Of a stretch of 41,808 bases of DNA, positions 33,388-41,808 are shown piece by piece. Position numbers and translations under genes: made by a program. Source of the stretch: Bordetella parapertussis (GTDB lineage: Bacteria > Pseudomonadota > Gammaproteobacteria > Burkholderiales > Burkholderiaceae_A); the NCBI GenBank assembly GCA_945877235.1, contig CAMCRF010000013.1, positions 1 through 41,808 on the forward strand. The letters are read 5' to 3'. Position 1 is the first letter of the stretch. Each line of letters begins with the position of its first letter. The notes under the pieces are model-generated. The model did no database searches, was not told the origin of the DNA, and was given only the letters and a program-made list of their open reading frames with translations.

Positions 33388-34490
33388 AGCCGCTGATTTT
33401 TGTCGTTATAGGAACTCGCCCAGAGGCGATTAAGTTGGCCCCGGTGGTACTTGCACTCAAGTCCATGGTAGGTCTTCAGACAGAAGTGGTGCTCACAGGT
33501 CAGCATCAAGATATGGCCGGGCCCATGCTTTCTCTCTTTGGCATTCAATGGGACCACGATCTCGCGGCCATGCAATACGCGCAGAGCCTCGCGGGAGTCA
33601 CAGCGCGAATTCTAACCGGGCTAGACGAGCTTCTCGTGGCTCGCGAGCCTAAGCTGGTGATCGGTCAAGGAGATACTGCGAGTGTATTGGCCGCCAGTAT
33701 GGCCAGCTTCTTTCGGCAGATTCCATTCGCGCACGTGGAAGCTGGTCTGCGCACCGGTGATCGCTTCATGCCGTTCCCAGAGGAAATGAATCGCGTGGTC
33801 ACCAGCCGATATGCCACGCTGCACTTTGCGCCTACCACCGAGAACGCCCGGTTCTTGATTCTGGAAGGGGTCAAAACAACAGAGATTTGGGTGACAGGAA
33901 ATACGGTCATCGATGCCCTTTTTCAAATATTGACTCGGCCAAGACCCGTTCTGCCTACACGTGATCGGCCATTTCTTCTCGTGACCGCTCATCGTCGAGA
34001 AAACCAGGGTCCTCCCATGAGGTCGATTTGCGATGCGCTTGAACGGATTGCCCACGCGCACCCAGAGCTGGATGTGGTTTTCCCTGTTCATCCTAATCCT
34101 GTCGTGCGGTCTGTTGTCCATGAACGATTGAACGCGATAAAGAACGTCCTTCTGTGCCCTCCCCAGCCTTATGACGTCTTCTGTTGGCTGATGAAGGAAA
34201 GCCTGCTCATCCTCTCGGATAGCGGCGGCGTTCAAGAAGAAGCCCCCGCATTGGGCAAGCCCGTTCTCGTGCTTCGAGAGGAGACTGAGCGCCCCGAGGC
34301 GGTGGCAATGGGTGCAACCCGGTTGGTCGGCACCACTCAGGACAGCATCGTCAACGAGTGCGAGCGGCTTTTAACCAGTCCAGCTGAGTACCAATTCATG
34401 TCGAATGCCGGTTCTCCCTATGGGGATGGCAAGGCCTCGGAAAGAATCAGCGAGGTGATCCGACTGTTTCTCTCTGCGGAGCACGTTTAA
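33384..34490 (+). CDS. wecB: UDP-N-acetylglucosamine 2-epimerase
   Basis: 368 aa, the normal length. GTRPEAIKLAPV at 10-21, GQGDTASVLAA with D97, HVEAGLRTGD with E119, FPEEMNR with E133, and TAHRREN for the catalytic His region all match WecB/MnaA. It converts UDP-GlcNAc to UDP-ManNAc in the cytoplasm, the first step to ManNAc-type sugars for O-antigen or enterobacterial-common-antigen-like polymers. Translationally coupled to the preceding glycosyltransferase (4-bp overlap); the 3' end overlaps the convergent GT-C gene by 44 bp. Confidence 0.95.
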   Translation: MKPLIFVVIGTRPEAIKLAPVVLALKSMVGLQTEVVLTGQHQDMAGPMLSLFGIQWDHDLAAMQYAQSLAGVTARILTGLDELLVAREPKLVIGQGDTASVLAASMASFFRQIPFAHVEAGLRTGDRFMPFPEEMNRVVTSRYATLHFAPTTENARFLILEGVKTTEIWVTGNTVIDALFQILTRPRPVLPTRDRPFLLVTAHRRENQGPPMRSICDALERIAHAHPELDVVFPVHPNPVVRSVVHERLNAIKNVLLCPPQPYDVFCWLMKESLLILSDSGGVQEEAPALGKPVLVLREETERPEAVAMGATRLVGTTQDSIVNECERLLTSPAEYQFMSNAGSPYGDGKASERISEVIRLFLSAEHV

Positions 34491-36285
34491 GCAGAACGCC
34501 CCCAGCCTCGACGGTGACGACATCAAACCAGCCACCGTAGTCCGCCATATCAATGGGAAAACGTTGGGTGTTGACCAACAAGAGTCGGACCTCCAACCGG
34601 TCAAGATGCCCAGCAACCACCTTGGCTGGACCCATACGGCACTTGTCTGTACAGACGATGAACTGCGAATAGCGCCCCGGACCGAACCAGTCTCCCATCA
34701 CCGTTCCATTGAAAAAATAGATCCCATTCTCAAACCCAACCTGCACAAGCTTAGCCGGCATGGAGGTCTCGACGGCTTGATGAGCGGCTTGATATAGGCT
34801 GTATCCAGTCCTGCCCTGGAGCCATTGGCCCCAGGCCGTGAGCCGAGCCGGTGCGTCCACCCACTCCGCTTTGGTGAATGGAACCAAAATCAGCATTTGT
34901 GCAATGGCCAGCACTCCGACGTGTCGAGTCCATTTCGCTCGCTGGATGCGCCTCAGCATCCGCTCAAGCCCGAATCTCCAGAGGGTCACGACTGAGAGAA
35001 GACAGCCCAAGCCTATTGCAGGTGCCAAATAGCGCTCCACCTGGCCAGCCTTCATCCAGAAGACAACATAGCCCAGAAAGGCGAACCACCCGAGCCCTAA
35101 TCCACGATCTTTGCGAAGCAGAAAGAGACCAGCGAACAGTGCGGGAAAGATCCAAATCACCCCAGCCTTCTCAAAGGCGGGCCACAAGGGCAGCAGACCT
35201 GCACCAACACCGTGGGTCGCCTGCTCGGCCCGCTGGCCTGCGAGGTCTTCAGCGCTCCAGAGGTAATGTCCCACCCTATCGCCAAGTAGGGGGTGGAAAG
35301 GGTCTGCGCTGATGACAAGTGCGCGCAAGTACCAGCCTGTACCGGTGAGAAGGCACCCAAGCAGGATCCAGCCTATTCCTCGGCGCAGGCCAGCGTGAAG
35401 CAGGCAAAGGGTAAGCCAGCCAATGGCCCAGACCAACCCGAACAACTTCATGCTTGCCGCTGTGCCGAGTAACCACCCACCGATAAGAAACATTCCCGGA
35501 TGGTCGACACCTGAGATCTGCCGCTTCTGAGCACTCAATATGAGCATGAGCACCAAAGCTCCGCCGAATGCCATCGACGCAAGCCCAAGGTCTGTGTAGG
35601 CGTAACCCAATGTTGGCATCACGGGCAAGAGAAGAAACGGCGCCATGCACGTCAAGAACCCAGCCAGAGGTGAGACCAGCCAATGCCTAGCTGCCCCATA
35701 AAGCCCCAAGAGCAGAAGCCAAAGCGGCCAGGTGGAAAACATCTGAGCAAGCAGTTCCCCTTGCAAATATAAGCCCTGGGCCATGATGAGATTCATGTGC
35801 TGAGGGAAGAGAGGAAATCTGAGGTGTTCTGCAACGGGTAGCCCACCGTTTTCAAGATAGAAGCGGGCTATGGGAAGGTGAAAGCTGGTGTCATCCCAAT
35901 ATCCAGGTGCGCGTATTGCAAACTGCAGGACATACCCCAGCGTAAAGAGAGCCAGTGCGATCTGTGGCAAAAGCTCGGTGCTCGAGACGCTCGTTGTGAG
36001 CCGAAGACCACGAAACCCGTAAAACGCCAATGGGAGGCAGGCCACCAGTACCCATCCCGGAAACAGGAGCCCTACTGCACCGGCCAAGAAAAGTGCCATG
36101 AGCTGGCCAGACCAGCCTAAACCCATCAATACAAAAAATCGGAGATGCAGATTAAAGTGTGTCCAAACTGACTCTGCTTTGAGGGCTTTCAGCATGCCTA
36201 GCCCCATCAAAGTCCAGAGTGCCATGTGCAGCAACATCCAGCCCAGCGCCAACAGCAGGTCGTGCCAAAGTGGAATGTGCATCAC
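34447..36285 (-). CDS. GT-C-like integral membrane glycosyltransferase
   Basis: 612 aa with about twelve hydrophobic helices through residue 460 and a soluble C-terminal domain. The first large loop has GYWDDTSFHLPIARFYLENG, the acidic loop expected of GT-C (ArnT/PMT-like) transferases that use polyprenyl-phosphate sugars. It overlaps the DPM-type GT2 gene by 4 bp; that enzyme would make the lipid-linked sugar and this one transfer it to a surface glycan on the periplasmic side (inference from pairing). The last codons overlap the end of wecB by 44 bp. Confidence 0.72.
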   Translation of the reverse strand: MMHIPLWHDLLLALGWMLLHMALWTLMGLGMLKALKAESVWTHFNLHLRFFVLMGLGWSGQLMALFLAGAVGLLFPGWVLVACLPLAFYGFRGLRLTTSVSSTELLPQIALALFTLGYVLQFAIRAPGYWDDTSFHLPIARFYLENGGLPVAEHLRFPLFPQHMNLIMAQGLYLQGELLAQMFSTWPLWLLLLGLYGAARHWLVSPLAGFLTCMAPFLLLPVMPTLGYAYTDLGLASMAFGGALVLMLILSAQKRQISGVDHPGMFLIGGWLLGTAASMKLFGLVWAIGWLTLCLLHAGLRRGIGWILLGCLLTGTGWYLRALVISADPFHPLLGDRVGHYLWSAEDLAGQRAEQATHGVGAGLLPLWPAFEKAGVIWIFPALFAGLFLLRKDRGLGLGWFAFLGYVVFWMKAGQVERYLAPAIGLGCLLSVVTLWRFGLERMLRRIQRAKWTRHVGVLAIAQMLILVPFTKAEWVDAPARLTAWGQWLQGRTGYSLYQAAHQAVETSMPAKLVQVGFENGIYFFNGTVMGDWFGPGRYSQFIVCTDKCRMGPAKVVAGHLDRLEVRLLLVNTQRFPIDMADYGGWFDVVTVEAGGVLLKRAPQRETVGSPR

Positions 36286-37307
36286 TGCCGTTTCACGCAG
36301 GGCCTGAACCCCAGGGCTTTCTGTAAAGGCCGCCGAGGAACGTTGGAGACATCGAACCCGATGAATGCGAGCACCAATTGAACGCCGAGAAGAATGGGCA
36401 GAGCGGCCAGCATGACCGTCCCTGCTGGGGTCGCGACTCCCAAAGCGGCAGACTCGACCCAGGCCTTGAGTCCAAAACCGATTCCTCCAAACATCAAAAC
36501 AAGGCCTAACGGCAGCTCAAGCGATGCCAGCGACATGTCCCGGAGGTAGTAATTGTAAAAAATACGCTTCAAGAGGTTACGCAAATGTTTCCAGCTGAAC
36601 TCAAACAACACGCGGGAGATACGAAGGTTGCTCTGCTCTTGCGCATACAGCGCCTCCATGGGCACATCGACCACCACTGCACGAAGCGTATTCAGACGGA
36701 ACAAGAGGTCTGTCTCGAAAAAATATCGACGGGCGATTTTCTCCAACGGAAGCCGTGAGAGTGCTTGTGCCTGAATAGCCGTGTAGCCGTTGGTAGGATC
36801 AAAAATATTCCAATAGCCCGTCGAGAGTTTGGTGAGGAGCGAAAGTCCAGCGTTGCCCACCAGCCGAACAACAGGCATGCCCCTGAGGTTTTCGAGTGCG
36901 TAAAACCGGTTTCCCTTGGCATAGTCTGCCTCGCCGTCAATCAATGGGCGAACGAAATGCGGCAGGAGCTCTGGTGCCATTTGGCCGTCACCATCGATTT
37001 TGACCACGACATCTGCCCCTGCCTTCAGAGCTTCCGCATAGCCTGTTATGACGGCTCCACCAACGCCTTGGTTCTGTTCATGGAAGACAACCCGGACCCT
37101 TGGGTCGTGGCAGTGCTCTTGCACGTGATTTCCAGACTGCTGCGGGCAGGCATCGTCAACGACAAATACGCTGCTGACCTCAGGCCCCATGCGAGCCAAT
37201 AAGGGGAGGATGTGATCCCTTACCCGATAGCAAGGAACCACCACTGCGATATGTGGGCTAGATGAAGTTTCCGGAGACAAATCCTGCGAGCTCATAGTTG
37301 TTGACAT
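36282..37307 (-). CDS. DPM1/GtrB-like polyprenyl-phosphate glycosyltransferase (GT2)
   Basis: 341 aa: GT2 domain (IAVVVPCYRVRDHILPLL, VFVVDDACPQ, VVKIDGDGQM with DxD, GNRFYALENLRGMP) followed by two C-terminal membrane helices (about 260-280 and 298-322). Enzymes of this type load a sugar from a nucleotide onto polyprenyl phosphate. The 37307 ATG has AAGGA directly against it; the ATG four codons later (37295) has the same AAGGA 11 nt upstream and is an equally good start. Its 5' end overlaps the end of the 887-aa secreted-protein gene by about 40-50 bp. Confidence 0.87.
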   Translation of the reverse strand: MSTTMSSQDLSPETSSSPHIAVVVPCYRVRDHILPLLARMGPEVSSVFVVDDACPQQSGNHVQEHCHDPRVRVVFHEQNQGVGGAVITGYAEALKAGADVVVKIDGDGQMAPELLPHFVRPLIDGEADYAKGNRFYALENLRGMPVVRLVGNAGLSLLTKLSTGYWNIFDPTNGYTAIQAQALSRLPLEKIARRYFFETDLLFRLNTLRAVVVDVPMEALYAQEQSNLRISRVLFEFSWKHLRNLLKRIFYNYYLRDMSLASLELPLGLVLMFGGIGFGLKAWVESAALGVATPAGTVMLAALPILLGVQLVLAFIGFDVSNVPRRPLQKALGFRPCVKRQ

Positions 37308-39921
37308 CCTTCAATACGCCAACGCGAATGATCTCGTCTTCTGTGATTTCGTCAACTCCATCGCCAGATTTGTTGATGATGTACCAAATGGAGGTGTCGC
37401 CCGTAACATCTGCTGTCATCAGGACCAGTTTCCCTGCGGTGGTGGGATTTGCAAAGTAGGTACCAAACAGGGCAGCAATGGATGTTTCGTCATCTTCGGC
37501 ATCTGTAAGCGCCATCAGAATATCGCCATTACTCCAAGTGGTGGGAGTTGCAGAGGCGGCTTGGTTCGTATCAACGAAAGTGAAGTTTCCCGTCCCAGTT
37601 TGCAGCAAAAAATCACTGAAATCCAGAATGTCTCCGTCTGTGCCCGGCGTGAAGTCCTCTAAGGTCACGGTCCCTGACACACTCTCCTTGAAAAACACAA
37701 CCGTATCCTGTCCATCACCCAGGGTAATCGTGTCAATTCCCCCATTTGAGGTGATCGAGTCTCCAAATGGAGACGCCTTGATTGTGTTGTTTCCTGAAGT
37801 GCCCACGATTCTCGTTATGTAGTCAAAGTCGTCTGCATCGAGACTGCTCATGCCAGACAGGTCTACATTTAGAACATCAGTGAGATCTCCTGAAACAGGC
37901 TCGACCGTCGATTCATTATCAGTGATAGTTCCTTTGACGAGATTGACCTCGAAGTCTCCAGTAGGCGTCTGGGAGACGGTAAGCGTGTCCGAAGAGACGG
38001 TTGGCCAAAGATCTCTGAACTCAATGGAGAGGTTGGTTCTAACTGCATCAACAGGCGTTGTGCCGCTCGAGAAGTTCGAAGCGGTAAAGGTGACCGTCAA
38101 GTTCGAGATGGAGTTTGTGGGCGCGTGGGCCGAGGCTGAACCACTTAATGTGAGGCTCGCTTCCACATCAGAAACTTTGACCAAAGTTGCGGTCAACCCA
38201 GTAGGCACATTAGAGACTGTGCCAATCTTCGCCCCGACCGTTCCGCGAAACGTATCTCCAGTCAGCGAAATAACAAAACTTTCTGTAAACTTACCTGAGT
38301 TAGTACTCGCTTCAACTAAAGTGTTGGTGCTGTAACTGACGAGGGATCCAGTCATGTCAATCGCCCCTACATCCTTCAAAACTCCCACCTGTCTCACCTC
38401 AGACTCTGAAATCACACTCGCACCGGTGCCAGAGGCGTTAGTCACGTACCAAATTTTCGTGTCACCTGTTACGTCTCCGGTCATCACGACCAGCCGGGCA
38501 GCAGTGGATGGGGATTGAAAATAATCATCAAAGAGCGCGGCAACATCCGAGGCGGTCATACTGCTGGATCCCAGAGCAATAAGCCGATCTCCAGAGGTCC
38601 ACGCGATTCGACTGTCTAGAGCGCCTTCGTTGGTATCGACGTAACGAACACGACCGGTGGAGCTCTGAGTCAAAAAAGCCGAAAAATCCAGCGAGTCCCC
38701 CCCATTGAGAGGGTTAAAGTTCTGGATCGTTATGAACCCACTGGTCGACGAATTGAAGAATTTGATCGAATCAGAGCCCTCACCCAGCGTCACGCTGTCA
38801 ATCCCCCCTCCTGGGGTAATGACATCACCGAGAACAGAGGCGACAAAACTATTGGCTTCCGTGCCACCGATTACTGACACGGTGTACGAGCTCTGCCCCA
38901 AGCTAGGCGATGGAATACTAGACAAATCCACAGAAGTCGCGGAGCCGAGACTGCCACTATACGGGGAGATGGTCGTTCCACCTTGGGTGACAGAATCCTT
39001 GGTCAGGTCCACCACCAGATTTCCCAGAGGCAAATGTTCAAGAGTCAGAACTCCGCTCTCCACAACAGGCCAGATGTCTCTAAAAACTATGCTAAACGAT
39101 TGGGTTGAGCCGGTTCCGGGGACCAACGCCGATAAGAAACTGTCCCCCGTAAGTGTTAACTTGGTTGCGCTGGTTGAATTTAGGGTGGCATGTGCCTGTG
39201 CATTTCCGGTCAGGGTAAGCGTTGCTGTGTAGTCGCTAGATTTGACAACATTTCCAACCAGCCCGGATGGCACATTTGTGAGGGTCCCAAGGCTTGACCC
39301 AACGCTACCGTTGAACTTGTCCCCAGAGACTGTGATCAGGATTGAAGCGTCGATGCTTCCATCGTTTTCACTTGATTCCTCAAGTTTGACCGCGCTATAT
39401 GTCAAACTAGCTTGACTAGCGCCAGCCTGAGTGTCTGTGATGCCATCCACTACCGATCTGAGGACTGCGAGATCAGTTGAGCTCTGAAGCAAAGTTGAGG
39501 TGTAGTAATCCGCTGCAGCCACCTGATTGTTCATCTGCTTCACCAGGTTGCCCCAGGTAGAATCCGTAGTCGACTTTGCCGCGATGTTTGTAAAGACGTT
39601 GTAAATCACATCTCCGCGGGACATTCCCGAGGCGAGTGCTGCCACCACATCGGATACCGCGCCAGCCTTTGCCGTCGTTGAGGCCGAGGACTTGACTACA
39701 TTCTCAATGAGCCTCTCAGCAAACTGCTGGGGGGAGAGAAAGCCCGGATATACCGAAGTAAATTCGTCTTTGGCGGTAAAGACATTCACAATCTGCTTCG
39801 TAGTCATTCCAGCAGAAAGCGCTTCGTCGAGCTGATTCATATAGTAGACGCCGGGGGCTGCGCCAAACGCCACAATGAAAAAACGATACATCTCCGACAT
39901 CTGCGTATTGGTCATAGCCAT
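37258..39921 (-). CDS. Second secreted RTX-like protein with two internal repeats
   Basis: 887 aa from ATG 39921, chosen because of an AAAGGA ribosome-binding site 8 nt upstream and because MAMTNTQMSEMYRFF then aligns with the giant protein's N-terminus; an 18-residue longer frame is open. Residues 1-165 are the same DUF4214-like module as in the 2513-aa protein (FGAAPGVYYMNQL, SRGDVIY). Two units of roughly 340 residues follow, each with a beta-rich part, an RTX-like DSVTLGEGSDSI / DTITLGDGQDTV motif, and a closing LVxMTxDVTGDTxIWY...VGVLKDV block. No Sec signal, no Cys seen; ends SGNFI. Probably a type I secretion substrate. Confidence 0.82.
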   Translation of the reverse strand: MAMTNTQMSEMYRFFIVAFGAAPGVYYMNQLDEALSAGMTTKQIVNVFTAKDEFTSVYPGFLSPQQFAERLIENVVKSSASTTAKAGAVSDVVAALASGMSRGDVIYNVFTNIAAKSTTDSTWGNLVKQMNNQVAAADYYTSTLLQSSTDLAVLRSVVDGITDTQAGASQASLTYSAVKLEESSENDGSIDASILITVSGDKFNGSVGSSLGTLTNVPSGLVGNVVKSSDYTATLTLTGNAQAHATLNSTSATKLTLTGDSFLSALVPGTGSTQSFSIVFRDIWPVVESGVLTLEHLPLGNLVVDLTKDSVTQGGTTISPYSGSLGSATSVDLSSIPSPSLGQSSYTVSVIGGTEANSFVASVLGDVITPGGGIDSVTLGEGSDSIKFFNSSTSGFITIQNFNPLNGGDSLDFSAFLTQSSTGRVRYVDTNEGALDSRIAWTSGDRLIALGSSSMTASDVAALFDDYFQSPSTAARLVVMTGDVTGDTKIWYVTNASGTGASVISESEVRQVGVLKDVGAIDMTGSLVSYSTNTLVEASTNSGKFTESFVISLTGDTFRGTVGAKIGTVSNVPTGLTATLVKVSDVEASLTLSGSASAHAPTNSISNLTVTFTASNFSSGTTPVDAVRTNLSIEFRDLWPTVSSDTLTVSQTPTGDFEVNLVKGTITDNESTVEPVSGDLTDVLNVDLSGMSSLDADDFDYITRIVGTSGNNTIKASPFGDSITSNGGIDTITLGDGQDTVVFFKESVSGTVTLEDFTPGTDGDILDFSDFLLQTGTGNFTFVDTNQAASATPTTWSNGDILMALTDAEDDETSIAALFGTYFANPTTAGKLVLMTADVTGDTSIWYIINKSGDGVDEITEDEIIRVGVLKDVNNYELAGFVSGNFI

Positions 39922-40030
39922 TGAAACTTCCTTTCGATCCTTTGATGCGATTCCGCCCGGTTCCACGGTGTACATTAGATTTCGGATGCGACGCTTGAAA
40001 CTTTAGGGAACTGGCTCTCCCTGTTAGTCA

Positions 40031-41167
40031 ATGTATATTTATTTCTCTCCCATTCCCTACTCTGGTTTAGATCAGCGCCCGCAGGCATTTTTTCGTTGGG
40101 CGCAGGATCAACTGTCCAGTGAAGGCCAGAGTATCGCTTGGGTCAACCCTTACCCTACGCGACTGCCCTACCCCTCTGACTTAGCCCGGATATGGAAATG
40201 CCCAACATGCAAGCTTGACTTCGCAGAGCCTGGCCCCCTCAGACTGAACCCGAGAGCGCTGCCACTCGAACCGTTCGGCTGGTTTCATGCGACCTTAAGA
40301 GCACAGCTTCGCCCGACGCTGAAGCAACTGATACAACTCAAACCACGCGGGATTGTAATTGGCAAGCCATCCCTACTAACGCTAGATCTGCTCGACCTTC
40401 TCTCACCGAGCACCCCCGTAATCTTTGACGTCATGGATCACTTGCCCGCCTTCCTTTCTGGTCGATCTGCTCGATGGATGCATTTCCTCATGGAGCATCA
40501 CCTCTCTAGAGCACAGACCGTCTGGTTCAGTTCTCAACGCCTCAGGGATATGTATGCCACTATGCTCACCTGGAATACCAAGGTTCACATCGTCCGGAAC
40601 GGGATTGATTCAAATTTGTTCTCCGCTCAGGGGTGGGCGCCTGAGCGGAAGCGAGAAAAAGTCGTTCTCGGTTACGTGGGTACCATTGCGAACTGGTTCG
40701 ACTGGGAGGCCATTCACCAGTTGGCGCTGAGGTATCCAGAGGTAGAGATCCGTATCTTCGGGCCGATAGAGGGTCGACTGAATCGCTGCGCTAAAACCGC
40801 AGCGAAAAACATCAAGATCATGGGCACCTTCGAAAAGTCGCGACTCCCATCCATTTTGTACGAATTTGATGTAGGACTGATCCCATTCAAGGTGAACCCT
40901 CTCACTGACGGTGTAGATCCATTGAAGTATTACGAATATCGTGCTGCCGGTCTTGGCGTTATTGCAACGCCCTTCGGAGAGATGTCTTTTAGAGGGGCTC
41001 AAGACGGCATGTGGCATTTTGATGACCCTCTCGCACTTCAGTCTGCTCTATTGGAGACAAACAGACTAAGAGAAAAACCAAGATTGCTCTCAGAACTTGT
41101 GTCTATGGACTGGTCGCAGAGATTCCGCGAAAGCGGATTCGAAGAATGGATGCGCGCTAACGCGTAG
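40031..41167 (+). CDS. GT4-like glycosyltransferase
   Basis: 378 aa, GT-B fold. Begins MYIYFSPIPYSGLDQRPQ, with VIFDVMDHLPAF in the first domain, LGYVGTIANWFDWEAI opening the second, and LIPFKVNPLTDGVDPLKYYEYRAAG as donor-binding segment. It is a single-domain relative of the N-terminal half of the 699-aa protein at 31288. Divergent from the 887-aa secreted-protein gene (109 bp apart) and probably adds a sugar to the same surface polymer. No strong ribosome-binding site is seen. The end overlaps the convergent Wzt-like gene by 11 bp. Confidence 0.85.
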   Translation: MYIYFSPIPYSGLDQRPQAFFRWAQDQLSSEGQSIAWVNPYPTRLPYPSDLARIWKCPTCKLDFAEPGPLRLNPRALPLEPFGWFHATLRAQLRPTLKQLIQLKPRGIVIGKPSLLTLDLLDLLSPSTPVIFDVMDHLPAFLSGRSARWMHFLMEHHLSRAQTVWFSSQRLRDMYATMLTWNTKVHIVRNGIDSNLFSAQGWAPERKREKVVLGYVGTIANWFDWEAIHQLALRYPEVEIRIFGPIEGRLNRCAKTAAKNIKIMGTFEKSRLPSILYEFDVGLIPFKVNPLTDGVDPLKYYEYRAAGLGVIATPFGEMSFRGAQDGMWHFDDPLALQSALLETNRLREKPRLLSELVSMDWSQRFRESGFEEWMRANA

Positions 41168-41808
41168 ACCAGTCACCTCTCAACCGGATGACGCCCTGCT
41201 CGAAGCCTTCAAAATCAACGCGAAACTCACTCACCGGATCAATCCACTCATAGACGTGTTGTGATCTCTCGCAAAGTAAGTACACGCCCACTCTGTACAA
41301 ACCCGAATTGAGAGGAACATCAACGCACTTGAAGAAAAAAGTGCCCGCTCGAAGGATTCTCCCTCCGTGGGCCGGGCCCGAAAAATGGGTCGCTAAAATG
41401 CGGCCCGCCTCTGAGGAAAGGACGATTGCAGCCGTCGGAGCAGTATGTTGACCTGAACACGAAAACTCGATTTCAGCCGAAACGCAAACTACATCTGCCC
41501 GACTGAGTTTCAACACTCGGAAGTCTGGGGCCCCAAACTTTGGGAGCGGGGAACCCTGCACCGCCACCAAGGCCCGAGCGATCCGAAAGGGGCTGTCCAT
41601 CCTTGGTCCCAACCCCTCGGGTTTGTCCTGCATTCGATCATCAAGAAAGGCCTGATAGCCTCCCAGCACCACCTTGGTGGGCCCAAGCGCCTCCGCACGC
41701 CCCTTGTGCAGCCAGAGTGCGCGGTCACAGAACACCTCCACGTGAAAAAGCGTGTGAGAGCAGAACACAATCGACGCCCCAGCCTGCTTGATCTCCATCA
41801 CGCGATCA
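41157..41808 (-). CDS. Wzt-like polysaccharide ABC exporter ATPase, partial
   Basis: Only the C-terminal 216 residues are in the window; the frame is open to the right edge, so the Walker motifs lie outside. FCSHTLFHVEVFCDRALWL is the H-loop region typical of Wzt/KpsT-type ATPases, followed by a roughly 140-residue beta-rich domain (VCVSAEIEF, GTFFFKCVDVPLNSGLYRVGVYL) of the Wzt C-terminal carbohydrate-binding type. Such proteins export O-antigen across the inner membrane and bind its terminal cap. This supports an ABC-dependent O-antigen locus around the window. Confidence 0.85.
   Translation of the reverse strand, partial: DRVMEIKQAGASIVFCSHTLFHVEVFCDRALWLHKGRAEALGPTKVVLGGYQAFLDDRMQDKPEGLGPRMDSPFRIARALVAVQGSPLPKFGAPDFRVLKLSRADVVCVSAEIEFSCSGQHTAPTAAIVLSSEAGRILATHFSGPAHGGRILRAGTFFFKCVDVPLNSGLYRVGVYLLCERSQHVYEWIDPVSEFRVDFEGFEQGVIRLRGDWSTR

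Overview
This window (roughly 55-60% G+C by eye, with an AT-rich block at about 7.4-9.65 kb) looks like chromosome of a Gram-negative bacterium, most likely a Burkholderiales-type betaproteobacterium. That placement is an inference from gene families, tight ATGA-type gene overlaps and codon use; no rRNA or tRNA gene is visible. It reads as one large cell-surface locus: type I secretion genes, two very large or repetitive secreted proteins, a surface-sensing/regulatory module, and many polysaccharide or protein glycosylation genes. The organisation recalls the Caulobacter rsaADEF S-layer locus with its linked O-antigen genes.

Layout: 1-356 is the start of a sugar-transferase-like gene cut by the window edge. 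353-1026 is a VapBC toxin-antitoxin pair. 1063-7374 is a five-gene minus-strand operon: a TnpB-like N-terminal-half protein, two tandem PrtD-type ABC exporters, an HlyD-type adaptor and a TolC-type outer-membrane factor. 7577-9306 holds two AT-rich methyltransferase genes. 9653-14681 is a minus-strand operon of a TPR-glycosyltransferase, an unknown protein, asparagine synthetase and a GT-A-like transferase. 14738-22279 is a 2513-aa secreted S-layer/adhesin-like protein, with a strong intrinsic terminator behind it and a perfect CRP-type box in front of it. 22402-26875 is an operon of a FecR-domain predicted lipoprotein, a CHASE2 protein with a degenerate cyclase domain, and a TPR plus outer-membrane-barrel protein. 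Divergent from it is a Crp/Fnr regulator (26939-27613) coupled to an acyltransferase-3 gene. 28606-37307 holds GNAT, PIG-L/GT2, GT4/GT2, WecB, GT-C and DPM-type GT2 genes. 37258-39921 is a second type I substrate, an 887-aa protein sharing the N-terminal domain of the giant protein. 40031-41167 is a GT4-type gene, and 41157-41808 is the C-terminal part of a Wzt-like O-antigen ABC exporter.

How it may work together (inference): the two large proteins share an N-terminal module and are probably secreted through the type I apparatus, then anchored to or assembled on a surface polysaccharide made by the surrounding glycosyltransferases. Expression of the giant protein is probably controlled by the local Crp-family regulator: its recognition helix has the CRP-type Arg-Glu-x3-Arg pattern, and the giant gene carries TGTGA-N6-TCACA at the class II promoter position. 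The FecR/CHASE2/barrel operon may sense or build the outer surface. The most unusual gene is the 164-aa TnpB-like protein. It has the N-terminal half of an IS605 OrfB/TnpB protein with no RuvC nuclease, and it is the first, translationally coupled gene of the type I secretion operon.
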